Assembly: GCF_950295315.1 (NCBI RefSeq)
Contig: NC_080176.1
Span: 35,551,263-35,615,262 of the forward strand
Length of the DNA stretch: 64,000 bases
Source: Erinaceus europaeus
Lineage: Eukaryota > Chordata > Mammalia > Eulipotyphla > Erinaceidae
Direction: 5' to 3'
The notes beneath the pieces were generated by a model that was not told where the DNA came from, did no database searches, and worked only from the letters and a program-made list of their open reading frames with translations. This document shows, piece after piece, positions 1 to 9,834 of the stretch; the first letter of the stretch is position 1; every line of letters starts with the position of its first letter. Made by a program: the position numbers and the translations under genes.

Positions 1-1240
1 TGTTCTTGAACCCAACCACTGTATGTTCAGCACCTATGTTCCCACAGCCCTCTTCCTGGTCCCCTGTCTGAAGGGAATGCTGCAGCTGACTGCCTTACCT
101 CCATGGGAATTATCCTAGCGTCTGTCTCTAATCCTGCTGACTTTCATTCCCTAACCCATGTTAATCTTAAAGGACTTCAAGCTTGACTTCCTGATATTCC
201 TCTGGCACAGTTGAAATGCATTCTTGCTACATGCTCCTCTTGTGCAGGTCTAATCAAAACACCTGCTATTCAAACTCTTGGGGTTAACCCCTGAGGCTTA
301 AAAGCCAATGCTCTTTGGTAAATTGATTTCACCCACATACCCAACTCTGGCAAACCAAAATATGTGTTCATCTCAATTGATACTTTCTCTAAGTTTATGT
401 GGGCTACAGCTCAGATGGGAGAAAACTCTAAAAAGCTTATAAGCCATATGCTCTCCTGTTTTGCTATAATGGGGGTACCTCTTCAACATAAAACTGACAA
501 TGGTATTTACTGTTGAATGTAAAACGTTAATTCCCCAATAAAGAAATAAATTATTAAAAAAAAACAGAAACAGTAATGTGCATAGAAAAAAAACTGACAA
601 TGGGACTGCTTTTACCAGCCAACAATTTAAAGATTTTTGTTCCCCCTGGAACATTACTCATACTACAGGCATTCCGTATAATCCACAGGGACAAGACATT
701 GTTGAGAAGGCCCATCAAACTCTTAAGGCTCAACTAAATAAAGAAAAAGGGGAAATGTACCCCCCAAATATCCAGCTGGCAAAAGCCTTAACTACATAAA
801 ATCTCTTTAATATTTACAAAAACTCAGACAAACCTCCTATTATTCTTCATTGGCAAACACCACCCACCCTCCCAGCTATTAAAGTCAAATGGAAAGACCC
901 ACTTGATAAAATTTGGAAAGGACCTGACCCCCTGTTGACTATGGGGAGGGTTTTTTCCACAAAATTACTCCAAACCTGTTTGGGTTCCTGCCCTCCATGT
1001 CCAGCAATACCCACATAATGGCACTGATATCCCTGAGGAACAAGAAACACTGCAAGAGGACTGGCTGCAAGAGGACTGGCTGCAGGACACACCCCAGGAT
1101 CCATAATACAACATGGCAGAATCTAAAAGATCTGATTCACAGATCTCTTCCTCACCCTCCCCTGAATGTCTTATGCTATGACTGGCCAGTTGTGTTTTGT
1201 GAGTGAGTTGAAAAAAAATTTGAGTGAGTTGAGTGACCAA
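1..1240 (+). pseudogene. pol: Betaretrovirus-like ERV pol 3' part (integrase), broken (ERV1)
   Basis: This is the integrase end of a class II (betaretrovirus-like) pol gene. Reading frames on the + strand show remnants of the zinc-binding region (about 150-240), the catalytic core with the 'KTDNG' block (about 490 and again near 590), and '[10 protein letters not shown]' near 670-700 followed by the helix that carries the third catalytic acidic residue. The C-terminal DNA-binding region follows (about 860-990). The frame is interrupted by stops (for example around 291 and 799), by frameshifts near 950, and by a 100-bp insertion at 504-603. Near the end a 15-bp unit encoding 'EDWLQ' is tandemly repeated (about 1052-1083). 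The start of the gene lies outside the window. Family assignment rests on motif recognition; the gene is clearly dead. Confidence 0.88.
504..589 (+). mobile_element. Tiny L1 3' tail inserted in ERV1 integrase, with extra 3' segment
   Basis: The integrase block is split by an insert flanked by a 14-bp direct repeat, 'aaaactgacaatgg', at 490-503 and 590-603. The insert begins with sequence matching the 3' terminus of the L1 seen at about 29130-29170 (it ends 'ttccccaataaa'). It then has an A-run, about 20 further bases and a second A-run. It reads as a very 5'-truncated L1 insertion, possibly carrying a short 3' transduction. Confidence 0.75.
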
Positions 1241-2075
1241 ATCTTTTTGTCCAACCCATTGTACTCAGAGTACTCTGAAATTTAATTGACTTTATATAAA
1301 ATGGCTGGACACAGCCATGGTTTCTGGAGATATCCAGAAATAGTGCAAAAATTGTCTTTTCCTCTTTTTGATTTCTTTTTTAAGTCTTGGTATGAATATG
1401 AAAGTTTTAGTCTTACACTGTGTGAGTAAAAATGGTTCAACTATGACAGTAGATCTAAATTCGTGTTTGAAATGATATGTCTTAGTTACAAAAGTTTTTA
1501 TCCTCCTGTGTGTTATAAACTACATGTTTAATATGTGTGTTTCAAGTTTGGTAAACATTAACTTAACAGTTAAAGTGTAATTTTGAAGCTACATTCTTAC
1601 CAAGAGAGGTAAAATTAATTCGCTAAAGTAACTGAGTGTTTAAGATAAAAGTCTAAATATTCAATGTGACAACTCATCATCTCCTAAGTTAAAATACAAA
1701 TTCTCTATACAGGACATTTTTGGTGGGCCCCCAAAAATGTCCTGTAAGCTATCTTGTGGAAATTAATCCACAACAAATCTGGCATCAATCTGACATTGTA
1801 AATGTTAAAAAAAATTGTCACTAGCATGTGTTAACTCTCTAGTAACCTGAGTTTGCTAAAAATTCTAATGTAAAAAAATTTAAGAATCAATATATATGTA
1901 TTTTACTTAAATTTGGTTTGAAAATTTTGCTGTACAGAGACTGCTACATGAGGTCACATAAGATGAATTTTAAACAAATTATAAAGATACCTAAACCAAT
2001 TATAATAATCGAATTATCAATTATAGTAAACTTCTAATTTGTTACAAATTTTTTTCATAAGTAATTGACTACAGC
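1241..2075 (+). other. ERV1 AT-rich internal region (env position), no ORF
   Basis: This lies between the end of pol and the 3' non-coding region, where env would be expected. It is AT-rich and has no sustained reading frame. Its right edge (about 1985-2075) is homologous to ERV2 around 6140-6240, so it belongs to the provirus. No transmembrane or surface glycoprotein signature was recognised. Either env is lost or too decayed, or the family never carried a standard one. Confidence 0.5.
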
Positions 2076-2963
2076 TATGTTAAGCCTTCGCATGAAGAAG
2101 CATCTGTTCATACAGAATCCCCAGAAATCCATCTTGGACCCCTGACCTCTGACATCACCCAAAATTACAGCCATCCCCCCAAAACCCATGATGTGACCTG
2201 ACACGATCTGGAGAACCTGATTCACGGACTCCAAAGGACAAGACTTTTCTACTGCCTTTCTTTCACCCATTGCTGTCTGCTTCACCTGTCATGTTTTGGC
2301 AGTTCCAGATCACTCTCTACAGAGAAGAAAAGTTCCAGTGGCTGTCCTCCTCCATCAAGATAGACATGTGGCATTTTTTCCTGGCCATTGACATTGGACT
2401 GATGCTTCTATCAGACTTGCTGGTACACCTGTGGACACTCCCTTTATACTGCTGGACTTCTCGAGGACTGACTGTAGCAGTCCATGGAACTTTCTGCCAG
2501 CTGAGTCAGGACTTTGCAATGCCAGATCATCCCTCTAGCCCCTTGGCTTATCAGGCCCCCTCTCCTCCACCCATCAGGCAGCCCTCCTCTCCACCTACCA
2601 GACTTCTCTTCAGTCTCACTCTGTCCCTTGCTACTCTTACTTATCCCTCCCTGTCTTGTGCTAGTTCTTTTTGAAGACACTTACACGCTATCATTCTGGT
2701 TTCTTCTCAACAGGTTTCTGTTCATCCCTAAACTGCAATTCCCCTGACAGAGATGAAGCCTTTTACAGACATTGACCCAGTTGGGGAATGGTGAGGATGT
2801 GGTTGAGCTTGGAAGGGCTTGAGGGGTGTGTCAGTCCTGTTAGTCTCTCTTTCTACTGAGAGGTTGAGCAAGGAGGGATAGTAGAATCCCAAAAGGTATG
2901 CCTCTTATCAGTCTCCCTGCCTCACAAAGTGCCCCGCACTCCTGATACTATGGCTATTAGTTT
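2076..2963 (+). other. ERV1 3' internal region shared with ERV2
   Basis: This region is homologous to ERV2 at about 6235-7126. In the frame starting at 2514 the two copies share a leucine/proline-rich stretch ('CPLLLLLIPPCLVLVLFED'), but upstream of it the frames are broken differently. It may be the decayed end of env or of an accessory gene, or simply conserved non-coding sequence. It leads into the polypurine tract. No function is assigned. Confidence 0.55.
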
Positions 2964-2981
2964 AAAAAAAAAGGGGGGGGG
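2964..2981 (+). promoter_or_regulatory. Polypurine tract of ERV1
   Basis: A run of A followed by a run of G sits immediately before the LTR start 'tgttggg'. This is the expected primer site for plus-strand DNA synthesis. The ERV2 equivalent is at about 7127-7144. Confidence 0.75.
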
Positions 2982-3472
2982 TGTTGGGTAGTATTCCAGC
3001 TCCTCTGGATTAATGCTTCTGTCTCTAATCCTGATTAACTAAGCACCAGCATGCCTGCAGGGCATTGATTTGATCCCACTTAAAGCTGCGGTCTATTTAC
3101 ATAAAACACTGTTAACTAAGCACCACCCTCCCTCCAGGGCATTGGTGGTTCAGTGGTAGAATTCTCACCTGCTCCACCCCCTCTCCTTGTCACACCCTGA
3201 TTTTCACCAATCTCTTTTTTGCTCCACCCTCTCTAGGTCACAACCCCGTTTACACCCTACTTGGCTAGTATATATACAAGTTGCTTTTCTGAGTAAAAAC
3301 ACTTGGAATTGCTTTCCGGCTCCGAGAGTTCCAGAGTGTATCTCCTGTGATGTTAGTGAAGCATGAGTTCCTGATCCCTCTCCCACACAGTAGCCTAGAT
3401 TGGCTCCAGTTGAGTTCTCTCCAAACCAGAGAGCACTTGCTTGGGAAGAAGCACCCTCTGGCTATCCCAGCA
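2982..3472 (+). repeat. ERV1 3' LTR
   Basis: It starts TG after the polypurine tract and ends CA at 3471-3472, where L1 sequence resumes. Length is about 491 bp. U3 contains the tRNA-Gly-like segment at 3139-3172. A TATA-like 'tatatataca' lies near 3270, then an R-U5 of the same type as the ERV2 3' LTR. Near 3005-3035 it carries extra bases absent from the ERV2 LTRs. The left LTR is outside the window. Confidence 0.88.
3139..3172 (+). other. tRNA-Gly 5'-half-like segment inside LTR U3 (copy 1)
   Basis: The 34 bases match positions 1-34 of a mammalian tRNA-Gly (GCC/CCC type) with one visible change (G to A at tRNA position 29). They include the A-box region 'ggttcagtggtag'. The match stops in the anticodon loop. 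The 3' half, including the B box, is absent, so this is not a tRNA gene. Confidence 0.8.
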
Positions 3473-5389
3473 CTTCTCCCATTCTGTGAGGGGTTTTCTT
3501 GTTTGTGTGATAGTTTTTTTGGCTGTGTAGAAGCTTTTCAATTTGATGTAGTCCCACTGGTTTGTTTCTGCTTTAGTCTTCCTTGCAATTGGGTTTGTTT
3601 CATCAGAGGTGCCCTTAAGGTTTAGGTGGGAAAGTGTTACACCAATGTTTTCTTCTAGCTACCTGATAGTTTCCAGTCTAACATCTAAGTCCTTGATCCG
3701 TTTGAAGCTGATTTTTGTTTCTGGTGAGATAAGGTTGTTCAATTTCATTCTTCTGCATCTTTCAACCCAGTTTTCCAAGCACCATTAAATGAAGAGAGCT
3801 TCTTTCCTCCATTTAATACTTTTGGGGCCCCTTACCAAAGATTATATGTCCATAGGTGTGGGGGTTTAGTTCTGGGCTTTCAATTCTGTTCCACTGGTCT
3901 GTATGCCTATTTTTGTTCCAGTACCAGGATGTTTTGATGATGATGGCCTTATAATATAGTTTGAGATCTGGCAGGGTGATTTCTGTTTTTTTTTCCTCAA
4001 GAAGGATTTGGCAATTCTAGGTGTTTTCTGGTTTCAAATAAATGATTGTAGTTTTTGTTTTATTCTCTTAAGGGAGCTTGGTGGAACTTTGATGAGTATC
4101 ATGTTAAATTTGTATATGGCTCTGGGGAGAATATTCATTTTGATGATATTTAGTCTTCCTATCCATGAGCATGGGATGTATTTCCATTTCTTGGTATCAA
4201 TTTTTATTCCTTGAATAGTGACTCATATTTTTCAGTATATAAGTCTTTCACATTTTTGGTCAGTTTTATTCCTAGGTATTTTATTGATTTTGCTGCAACA
4301 GTGAAAGAGAGTGATTTCTGGATGTCTTCTTCTTCAGATTTAGTGTTTGCATAAAGAAATGCCTCTGATTTTTGAACACTGATTTTGTAACCTGACACCT
4401 TGCTATATTGCCTAATAACTTCTAGTAGTTTTCTGCTGGGTTCTTTAGGTTTTCTATGTATACTATCATATCATTTGCAAATAGTCAGAGTTTGACTTCT
4501 TCCCATCCAATCTGTATTCCTTAGATTTCTTTCTCTTGCCTGATTGCTATGGCAATTGTTTCCAATATTATGTTGAAGAGTAATGGTGATAGTGGCAGCC
4601 CAGTCTAGTCCCAATGTGAGGGGGAATGCTTTCAGCTTCTGACCATTGAGTATGATGTTGGCTGTAGGTTTGCTGTATATGGACTCCACTATCTTGAGGA
4701 ATTTCCCATCTATTCCAATTATTTATAATGTTTTGTCCATGAATGAGTGTTGGATTTTGTCAAAGGCTTTCTCGGCATCTATTGAGATAATCCTGTGGTT
4801 TTTGGTTTTGCTTTTATTGATATGGTGAATGACATTGATTGACTTACATATGTTGAACCAGCCTTGCATTCCTGGGTTAAATACCATTTGGTTGTGATGA
4901 ACAATCTTTTTGATATACTGCTGTATCCGCTTGGCCAGGATCTTGTTTAATATTTGACATCTATGTTCATCAGAGATATTGGTCTATAGCTTTCCTCTTT
5001 TGTTATGTCCCTATCTGCTTTTGTTATCAGGGTGATGTTGGCTTCATAGAAGGTGGAAGGGAAGGTTCCTGTTTCTTTGATCTTATGGAAGAGCTTTAGA
5101 AGTATGGGTATTAACTGTTTCCTGAAGGTTTTGTAGAATTCGTTTGTGAAGCCATCTGGTACAGGACTTTTGTTGTTGGGGAGATTCTTAATAACAGTTT
5201 TGATTTCTTTGTCTATGATTGGTGCAATTAGGTGTTGTAGCTCTACTTGGTTCAGTTTTGAAAGGGCATATGTTTCTAGGAATTCTTCCATTTCTTCCAG
5301 ATTCTCTAGCTTAGTGGTGTGTAGTTCTTTATAGAAATTTCACATGATTTTCTGGATTTCTGTGGTGTCAGGTGTGATATCTCCTCTAT
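3473..5389 (-). pseudogene. L1 ORF2, reverse transcriptase to C-terminal part (antisense)
   Basis: Read on the minus strand, this is L1 ORF2 from the reverse transcriptase domain (near 5389) toward the C-terminus (near 3473). Recognisable blocks include the segment with 'NKSPVPDGFTNEFYKTF' (about 5130-5180) and, downstream of the active site, 'SGYKISVQKSEAFLYANT' (about 4340-4398). The catalytic motif, normally FADD, reads FAND at 4470-4481, so one metal-binding aspartate is lost. Several frameshifts and stops are present. The element continues at 7631 on the other side of ERV2, and its 3' end lies beyond ERV1, outside the window. Confidence 0.88.
5384..5389. repeat. ERV2 target-site duplication, left copy (ctctat)
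   Basis: The six bases 'ctctat' immediately precede the ERV2 5' LTR and recur at 7625-7630 right after the 3' LTR. Six bp is the usual duplication size for betaretroviral integrases. Confidence 0.85.
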
Positions 5390-5800
5390 TGTTGGGTAGT
5401 ATGCCAGCTCCCCCTGGCTTCTGCTTAACCAAGCACCGGTATGCCTATATAGGGATTGGTTTGATCTCATTCAAAGCAGTCTATTTACATAAATCACTTT
5501 TACATTTACATAAAGCACCACACTCCCTCCAGGGCATTGGTGGTTTAGTGGTAGAATTCTCACCTGCTCCACGCCCTGTCCTTGTCACACCCTGATCTTC
5601 CACCAGTCACTTTTCGCTCCACCCTCTCTACATCACATCCTGTTTACACCTTACTTGGCAAGTATATTAGTTGTAGTTTGGTCTAGCTTGGCTTAGATTG
5701 TGCTGCGTCCTGCATGAATAAAGAGATACTGCATACAACCCAGCCATGAGTCCCAGGTCGTCTGTTACCCGCCCTTGAAGCCAGCCTGGTGAAAACAACA
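5390..5800 (+). repeat. ERV2 5' LTR (variant R-U5)
   Basis: It starts 'tgttggg' and ends CA at 5800, two bases before the primer binding site. The first about 277 bp match the 3' LTR (roughly 20 differences by eye). From about 5667 the sequence is unrelated to the 3' LTR. It has its own polyadenylation signal ('aataaa' at about 5718) and a U5 ending 'gaaaacaaca'. The TATA box of the 3' LTR is not preserved here ('gtatattag'). Confidence 0.85.
5534..5567 (+). other. tRNA-Gly 5'-half-like segment inside LTR U3 (copy 2)
   Basis: Same segment as at 3139, with two visible differences from tRNA-Gly (C to T at position 13, G to A at position 29). Similarity may extend a few bases further ('ccacgc'). 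Confidence 0.78.
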
Positions 5801-5802
5801 TA

Positions 5803-5820
5803 TGGCGCCTACAATGTGGG
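5803..5820 (+). promoter_or_regulatory. Primer binding site, tRNA-Lys-like (imperfect)
   Basis: 'tggcgcctacaatgtggg' begins two bases after the LTR. The leading 'tggcgcc' and following 'caatgtggg' resemble the tRNA-Lys binding site used by many betaretroviruses, with about two extra bases. This supports the class II assignment. Confidence 0.65.
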
Positions 5821-7126
5821 ACCGGACCTGCACAACTCCCACATAAGTGAAGACTTTGCTTACCTATGCACTATGATCTTCTCTTCTACTTATGAAGAGG
5901 TTTGCCAAAGCCTCTACTGTTTCATCATGAGATAGTTACTCTGTCTCTGGAACATTTTTCTCTGGGCCACACTTTGCTCTGGGCCACACTTTGTTTCCCT
6001 GACCGGGAACTTTGGTTTGGGTGGGGCAGATACTGCAATCATTATGTTAATTATTCTCATGCCTGAGGCTTCTACCGTGGTTCTTCTGTTTACCTTTCCA
6101 CATTTTATTGAGTTTAAACAACCTTAAAATCATACTAGAAAGGACTTCCAATTATAATGGAGTTATCAATTATAGTAAACTTCTAATCTGCTACAAGTTT
6201 TGTTTGACAAGTAAGTGAATTTCAGCTGTCAAGTCTTCACATGTAAAAGCATCTACTCAAAATGGAATTCCCAGAAATCCATTTGGACCCCTGTTCTCTG
6301 ACATCACCCACAAGATGGAATGACTACAACGCACCACCGGAAACCAATGATGTGACCTGGCATGACCTGAAGAACCTGATTCACAGACTCCAAAGGACAA
6401 GACTTTCCTACTGCCTTTCTCTCACCCATCGGTGTCTGCTCTTCCTGCTTCTGTTTCGCCCATCATGTTTTGGCAGTTCCAGGTCACTCACTACAGAGAA
6501 GAAAAGTTCCAGTGACTGTCCTCCTCCATCAAGATAGACGTGTGGCATTTATTTCCTGGCCATTGACATTGGACTGATGCTTCTATAGAACTTGCTGGAC
6601 ACTCCCTTTATACTGCTGGACTTCTTGAAGAATGACTGTAGCAGTTCACAGAACTTTCCGCCAGCTGACTCGGGATTTTGCAATGCCAGATCACCCACCC
6701 CTCTAGCCCCTCGGCTTATCAGGCTCCCACTCCTCCACCCATCAGTCTCACTCTGTCCCTTGCTACTCTTACTTATCCCTCCCTGTCTTGTGCTAGTTCT
6801 TTTTGAAGACATTTACATGCTATCATTCTGCTTTCTTCCCAACAGGTTTCTGTTCACCCCTACACTGCTATTCCCCTGTCAGAAATGAAGCCTTTTATAG
6901 ACATTGACCCAGTTATATATGGCCATTAAGAGGGAGATGTTGGGGAATTGTGAGGATATGGTTGAGCTTGGAAGGGCTTGAGCCTGAGGGGTGTGTCAAT
7001 CCTGTTAGTCTCTCTCTCTACAAAGAGGTTAAGCAAGGAGGGACAGTAGAACCCCAAAAGGTGTGCCTTTTATCAGTCTCCCTGCCTCACAAAGTGCCCT
7101 GCACTCCTGATACTATGGAAAATAGT
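5821..7126 (+). other. ERV2 internal region, gag-pro-pol deleted
   Basis: A leader of about 320 bp joins directly, near 6140, to sequence homologous to the 3' internal region of ERV1 (from about 1985 on). All of gag, pro and pol is missing, so the internal region is only about 1.3 kb. Open frames such as 6592-6888 are short, and the shared leucine-rich stretch is out of any long frame. A direct repeat 'gggccacacttt' occurs at about 5965 and 5987. This element could only have been a passive, trans-mobilised copy. Confidence 0.75.
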
Positions 7127-7144
7127 TAAAAAGAAAGGGGGATA
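7127..7144 (+). promoter_or_regulatory. Polypurine tract of ERV2
   Basis: The purine run 'aaaaagaaaggggga' directly precedes the 3' LTR start at 7145. Confidence 0.7.
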
Positions 7145-7624
7145 TGTTGGGTAGTATGCCAGCTCCCCTTGGCTTCTGCTTAACCAAGCACTGGTATGCC
7201 TATATAGGGATTGATTTGATCCCATTCAAAGAGGTCTATTTACATAAATCACTTTTACATTTACATAAAGCATCACACTCCCTCCACGGCATTGGTGGTT
7301 TAGTGGTAGAATTCTCACCTGCTCCGCCCCCTCTCCTTGTCAGACCCTGATCTTCCACCAGTCACTTTTCTCTCCACCCTCTCTATGTCACATCCTGTTT
7401 CCACCCTACTTGTAGAGTATAAAAACAGCTGCTTTTCTGATTAAAGACACTTGGAAATTGCTTTCCAGCTCCGAGGGTTCTAGAGTGTATCTCCTGCGAA
7501 GTTAGTGCGGCATGAGTTCCTGATCCCTCCTCTCCCATGCAGCAGCCTAGATCAGCTCCAGTTGAGTTCTCTCCAACCCAGAGAACACTAGCTAGGGAAG
7601 AAGCACCCTCAGGCTATCCCGGCA
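7145..7624 (+). repeat. ERV2 3' LTR
   Basis: Length is 480 bp, TG...CA, followed by the target duplication 'ctctat' (7625-7630). U3 includes the tRNA-Gly segment at 7289-7322, a TATA box 'gtataaaaac' at about 7418, and a polyadenylation-like 'attaaa' at about 7440. R-U5 (about 7422-7624) matches the ERV1 LTR but not the 5' LTR of its own provirus. Confidence 0.88.
7289..7322 (+). other. tRNA-Gly 5'-half-like segment inside LTR U3 (copy 3)
   Basis: Same length, position and differences as copy 2. It lies about 95 bp upstream of the LTR TATA box. Confidence 0.78.
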
Positions 7625-7630
7625 CTCTAT

Positions 7631-8822
7631 CATTTACAATTCTATTTATTTGAGTCTTCTCCCTTTTTTTTTTTTTTAGTGAGTCTGGCTAGGGATTTGT
7701 CAATCTTGTTTAATTTTTCAAGTAACTAACATTTGGCTTCATTGATCTTTTATATGTTTCTCTTATTTTTGATGTTGTTTATTTCTGCTCTAATTTTAAT
7801 GTTTTCTGTCCCTCTGGATGCTTTAGGGTTACATTGTTCCTCTTTCTCTAAGTCCTTAAAGTGTGCAGTAAGGTCATTTATTTGGGATTTTTCTTGTTGT
7901 CTAATATGTGACTCTATGGCTACGAGTTTCCCTCTCAGTACTGTTTTAGATGTGTCCCAAATATTTTGATAGCTTGTGTCTTCATTTTAATTTGTTCCCA
8001 GGAACATTTGAATTTCTTGCTTGAGTTACTTTCTGAGCCAGTGGTTCTTAAGCAGTATGTTGTTTAGTTTCCAAATTCTGTGTCTTTAAGTAATATTCTG
8101 TTTGTTGTTAAATGTTAGCTTTACTCCACTGTGGTCTGAGAAGATACTTGGGATGATTTCAATGCTCTTGAATTTGTTGATGCTGTCTTTGAGGTCTAAC
8201 ATGTGATCTATTCTTGAGTATGTTTTGTGTGGATTTGAAAAGAATGTTTATGTGTATTCCAGTTTTTTGGGGTAAAAAACTCTGAAAATGTCCAGGAGGT
8301 CTTGTCTGTCCATCTCTTCATTTAATTCTCTTGTTTCTTTGTTGATTCTCTGCTTTATTGATCTGTCTAAGTCTGAGAGTGGGGTGCTAATGTCTCCCAA
8401 TATTATTGTATTACCATTGATGCATTTTTGTAGTTCTTTCAGCAGGTGTTTAATGCATTTAGATGGTCCCTTATTGGGTGCATAGGTGTTAATAATTGTT
8501 AAATCTTCTTGGTTTATTCATCATCTAATCATTATGTAATGGTCTTGACTATCTTTTATTACTTTATTTAATTTAAAGTCTATTGTGTCAAAGATGAGAA
8601 TGGCTATTTTACCTTTGTTTTTGGTCCATTAGTCTGTATGATAGTTTTCCATCCTTTCACTTTAATTCTGTGTTTATTTTGTTGGGTCAGGTGGGATTCT
8701 TGGAAGCAGCATATGGTTGGGTTGTGTTTTCTGATCCATCCTCCCACTCTGTGCCTTTTAATGGATGAGTTTAAGCCATAGACATTTATTGATATTATGG
8801 ATTTATTGTATTGTAATGCCAT
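7631..8822 (-). pseudogene. L1 ORF2, endonuclease to early RT part (antisense)
   Basis: This continues the L1 split by ERV2. On the minus strand the N-terminal end near 8822 reads as the apurinic endonuclease domain, with 'NSSIKRHRVGGWIRKHNPT' and 'CCFQESHLT' (about 8680-8790), the latter containing the conserved catalytic Glu. The linker toward RT follows. Stops and frameshifts are frequent. Poly-T at 7661-7678 is an A-run on the coding strand. Confidence 0.87.
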
Positions 8823-8885
8823 TATTCAACAATCTTTTTTATTTTCTCTCATATATGTTAAGTATTATGGTGATGTTCTTGTTTA

Positions 8886-9834
8886 CAAGAGGTATTTTAG
8901 AACCTCTTTCAGAGCAGGTTTGGTAATGGTTGCCTTCTTTAACTGTTGTTTGTCTGAGAAGATTATGATGATTCCATCCAGTTTGAATGAAAGTCTAGCA
9001 GAATATATTATCCTTGGTTGAAACACTTTCATTCAGGGCTCGACAGATGTCTTGCCATTCTCTTCTGGCTTTTGTAGTTTGAGTGGAGAAGTCTGCTGAT
9101 AATCTTATGGGTTTTCCCCTGTATGTAACTTTTTGTTTTTCTCTTGCAGCCTTTAGGATCCTTTCTTTATCCTTACTTCTTCTCATTATAACTATGATGT
9201 GTCTTGGTGTCTTTAGGTCTGGGTTGATTCTGTTTGGGACTCTCTGGGCCTCTTTAAACTAAATGTCCTTTCTGTTGTTCAGGTATGTAAAATTTTCTTC
9301 TATAATTTCCTCTAGAATGTTTACTTTCCCTTCTTCTCTTTCTTCCTCTCAGAATCAATTATACAAATGTTACTCCTTTTTGAGATCATCCCGTATGTTG
9401 TTGTTTTCAGTGTCTCTAAATCTTTTTTTTTTTTTTTTTGGACTCTTTTACCTCTTTATTTTTTTTTCTGTAGCTCATCCTCTGTCTGGCTAATTCTTTT
9501 TTTCTGCTTCTGTTAGCTTGATTTCCCTTCCCTCAGCTTCTTTATTCAGTTCAGTTATAGTATTAGCTTGTTCTGCTAATTGACCTTTTAGTTCAGCTAT
9601 TTCAGCTTTCTGTTCTCTGATTAACTCGAGTGTTTCCTTGAGTGTCTCATCTGTTGTTTCCCTACTTCTAATAGCCCTTTCCTCCATAGTTTTCTTCATT
9701 TCTGCAATTATTAACTTTATTATTACTTGCATACTTTTCTTATCTATGGTTACTTCTGACTGATTTGGAATTTCTTCTGAGATCCTGTCTTTATTCATTG
9801 CGGTTGCAGTTTTACTTGCTCTTGATTTTACCAT
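8886..9834 (-). pseudogene. L1 ORF1 (RNA-binding protein), broken (antisense)
   Basis: On the minus strand the N-terminus at 9834 starts a coiled-coil-like region rich in Glu, Lys and Leu (to about 9490). The conserved C-terminal domain has 'KDKERILKAAREKQKVTYRG' and 'RREWQDIC' (8995-9186). The final segment to about 8886 is in another frame. A poly-T tract (9422-9440) interrupts the coding sequence. ORF1 encodes the trimeric nucleic-acid chaperone of L1; this copy is frameshifted and inactive. Confidence 0.85.

Noticed and set aside
2270..2674. 134-codon frame in ERV1 as a possible accessory gene
   Set aside because: The ERV2 homologue does not keep this frame, so it is not supported as coding.
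3005..3035. LTR1 insertion derived from pol (16-base match 'tctgtctctaatcctg' at about 120)
   Set aside because: The match is short and could be chance; no flanking support.
3139..3172. Functional tRNA-Gly gene
   Set aside because: Only the 5' half is present; no anticodon stem closure, T arm or B box.
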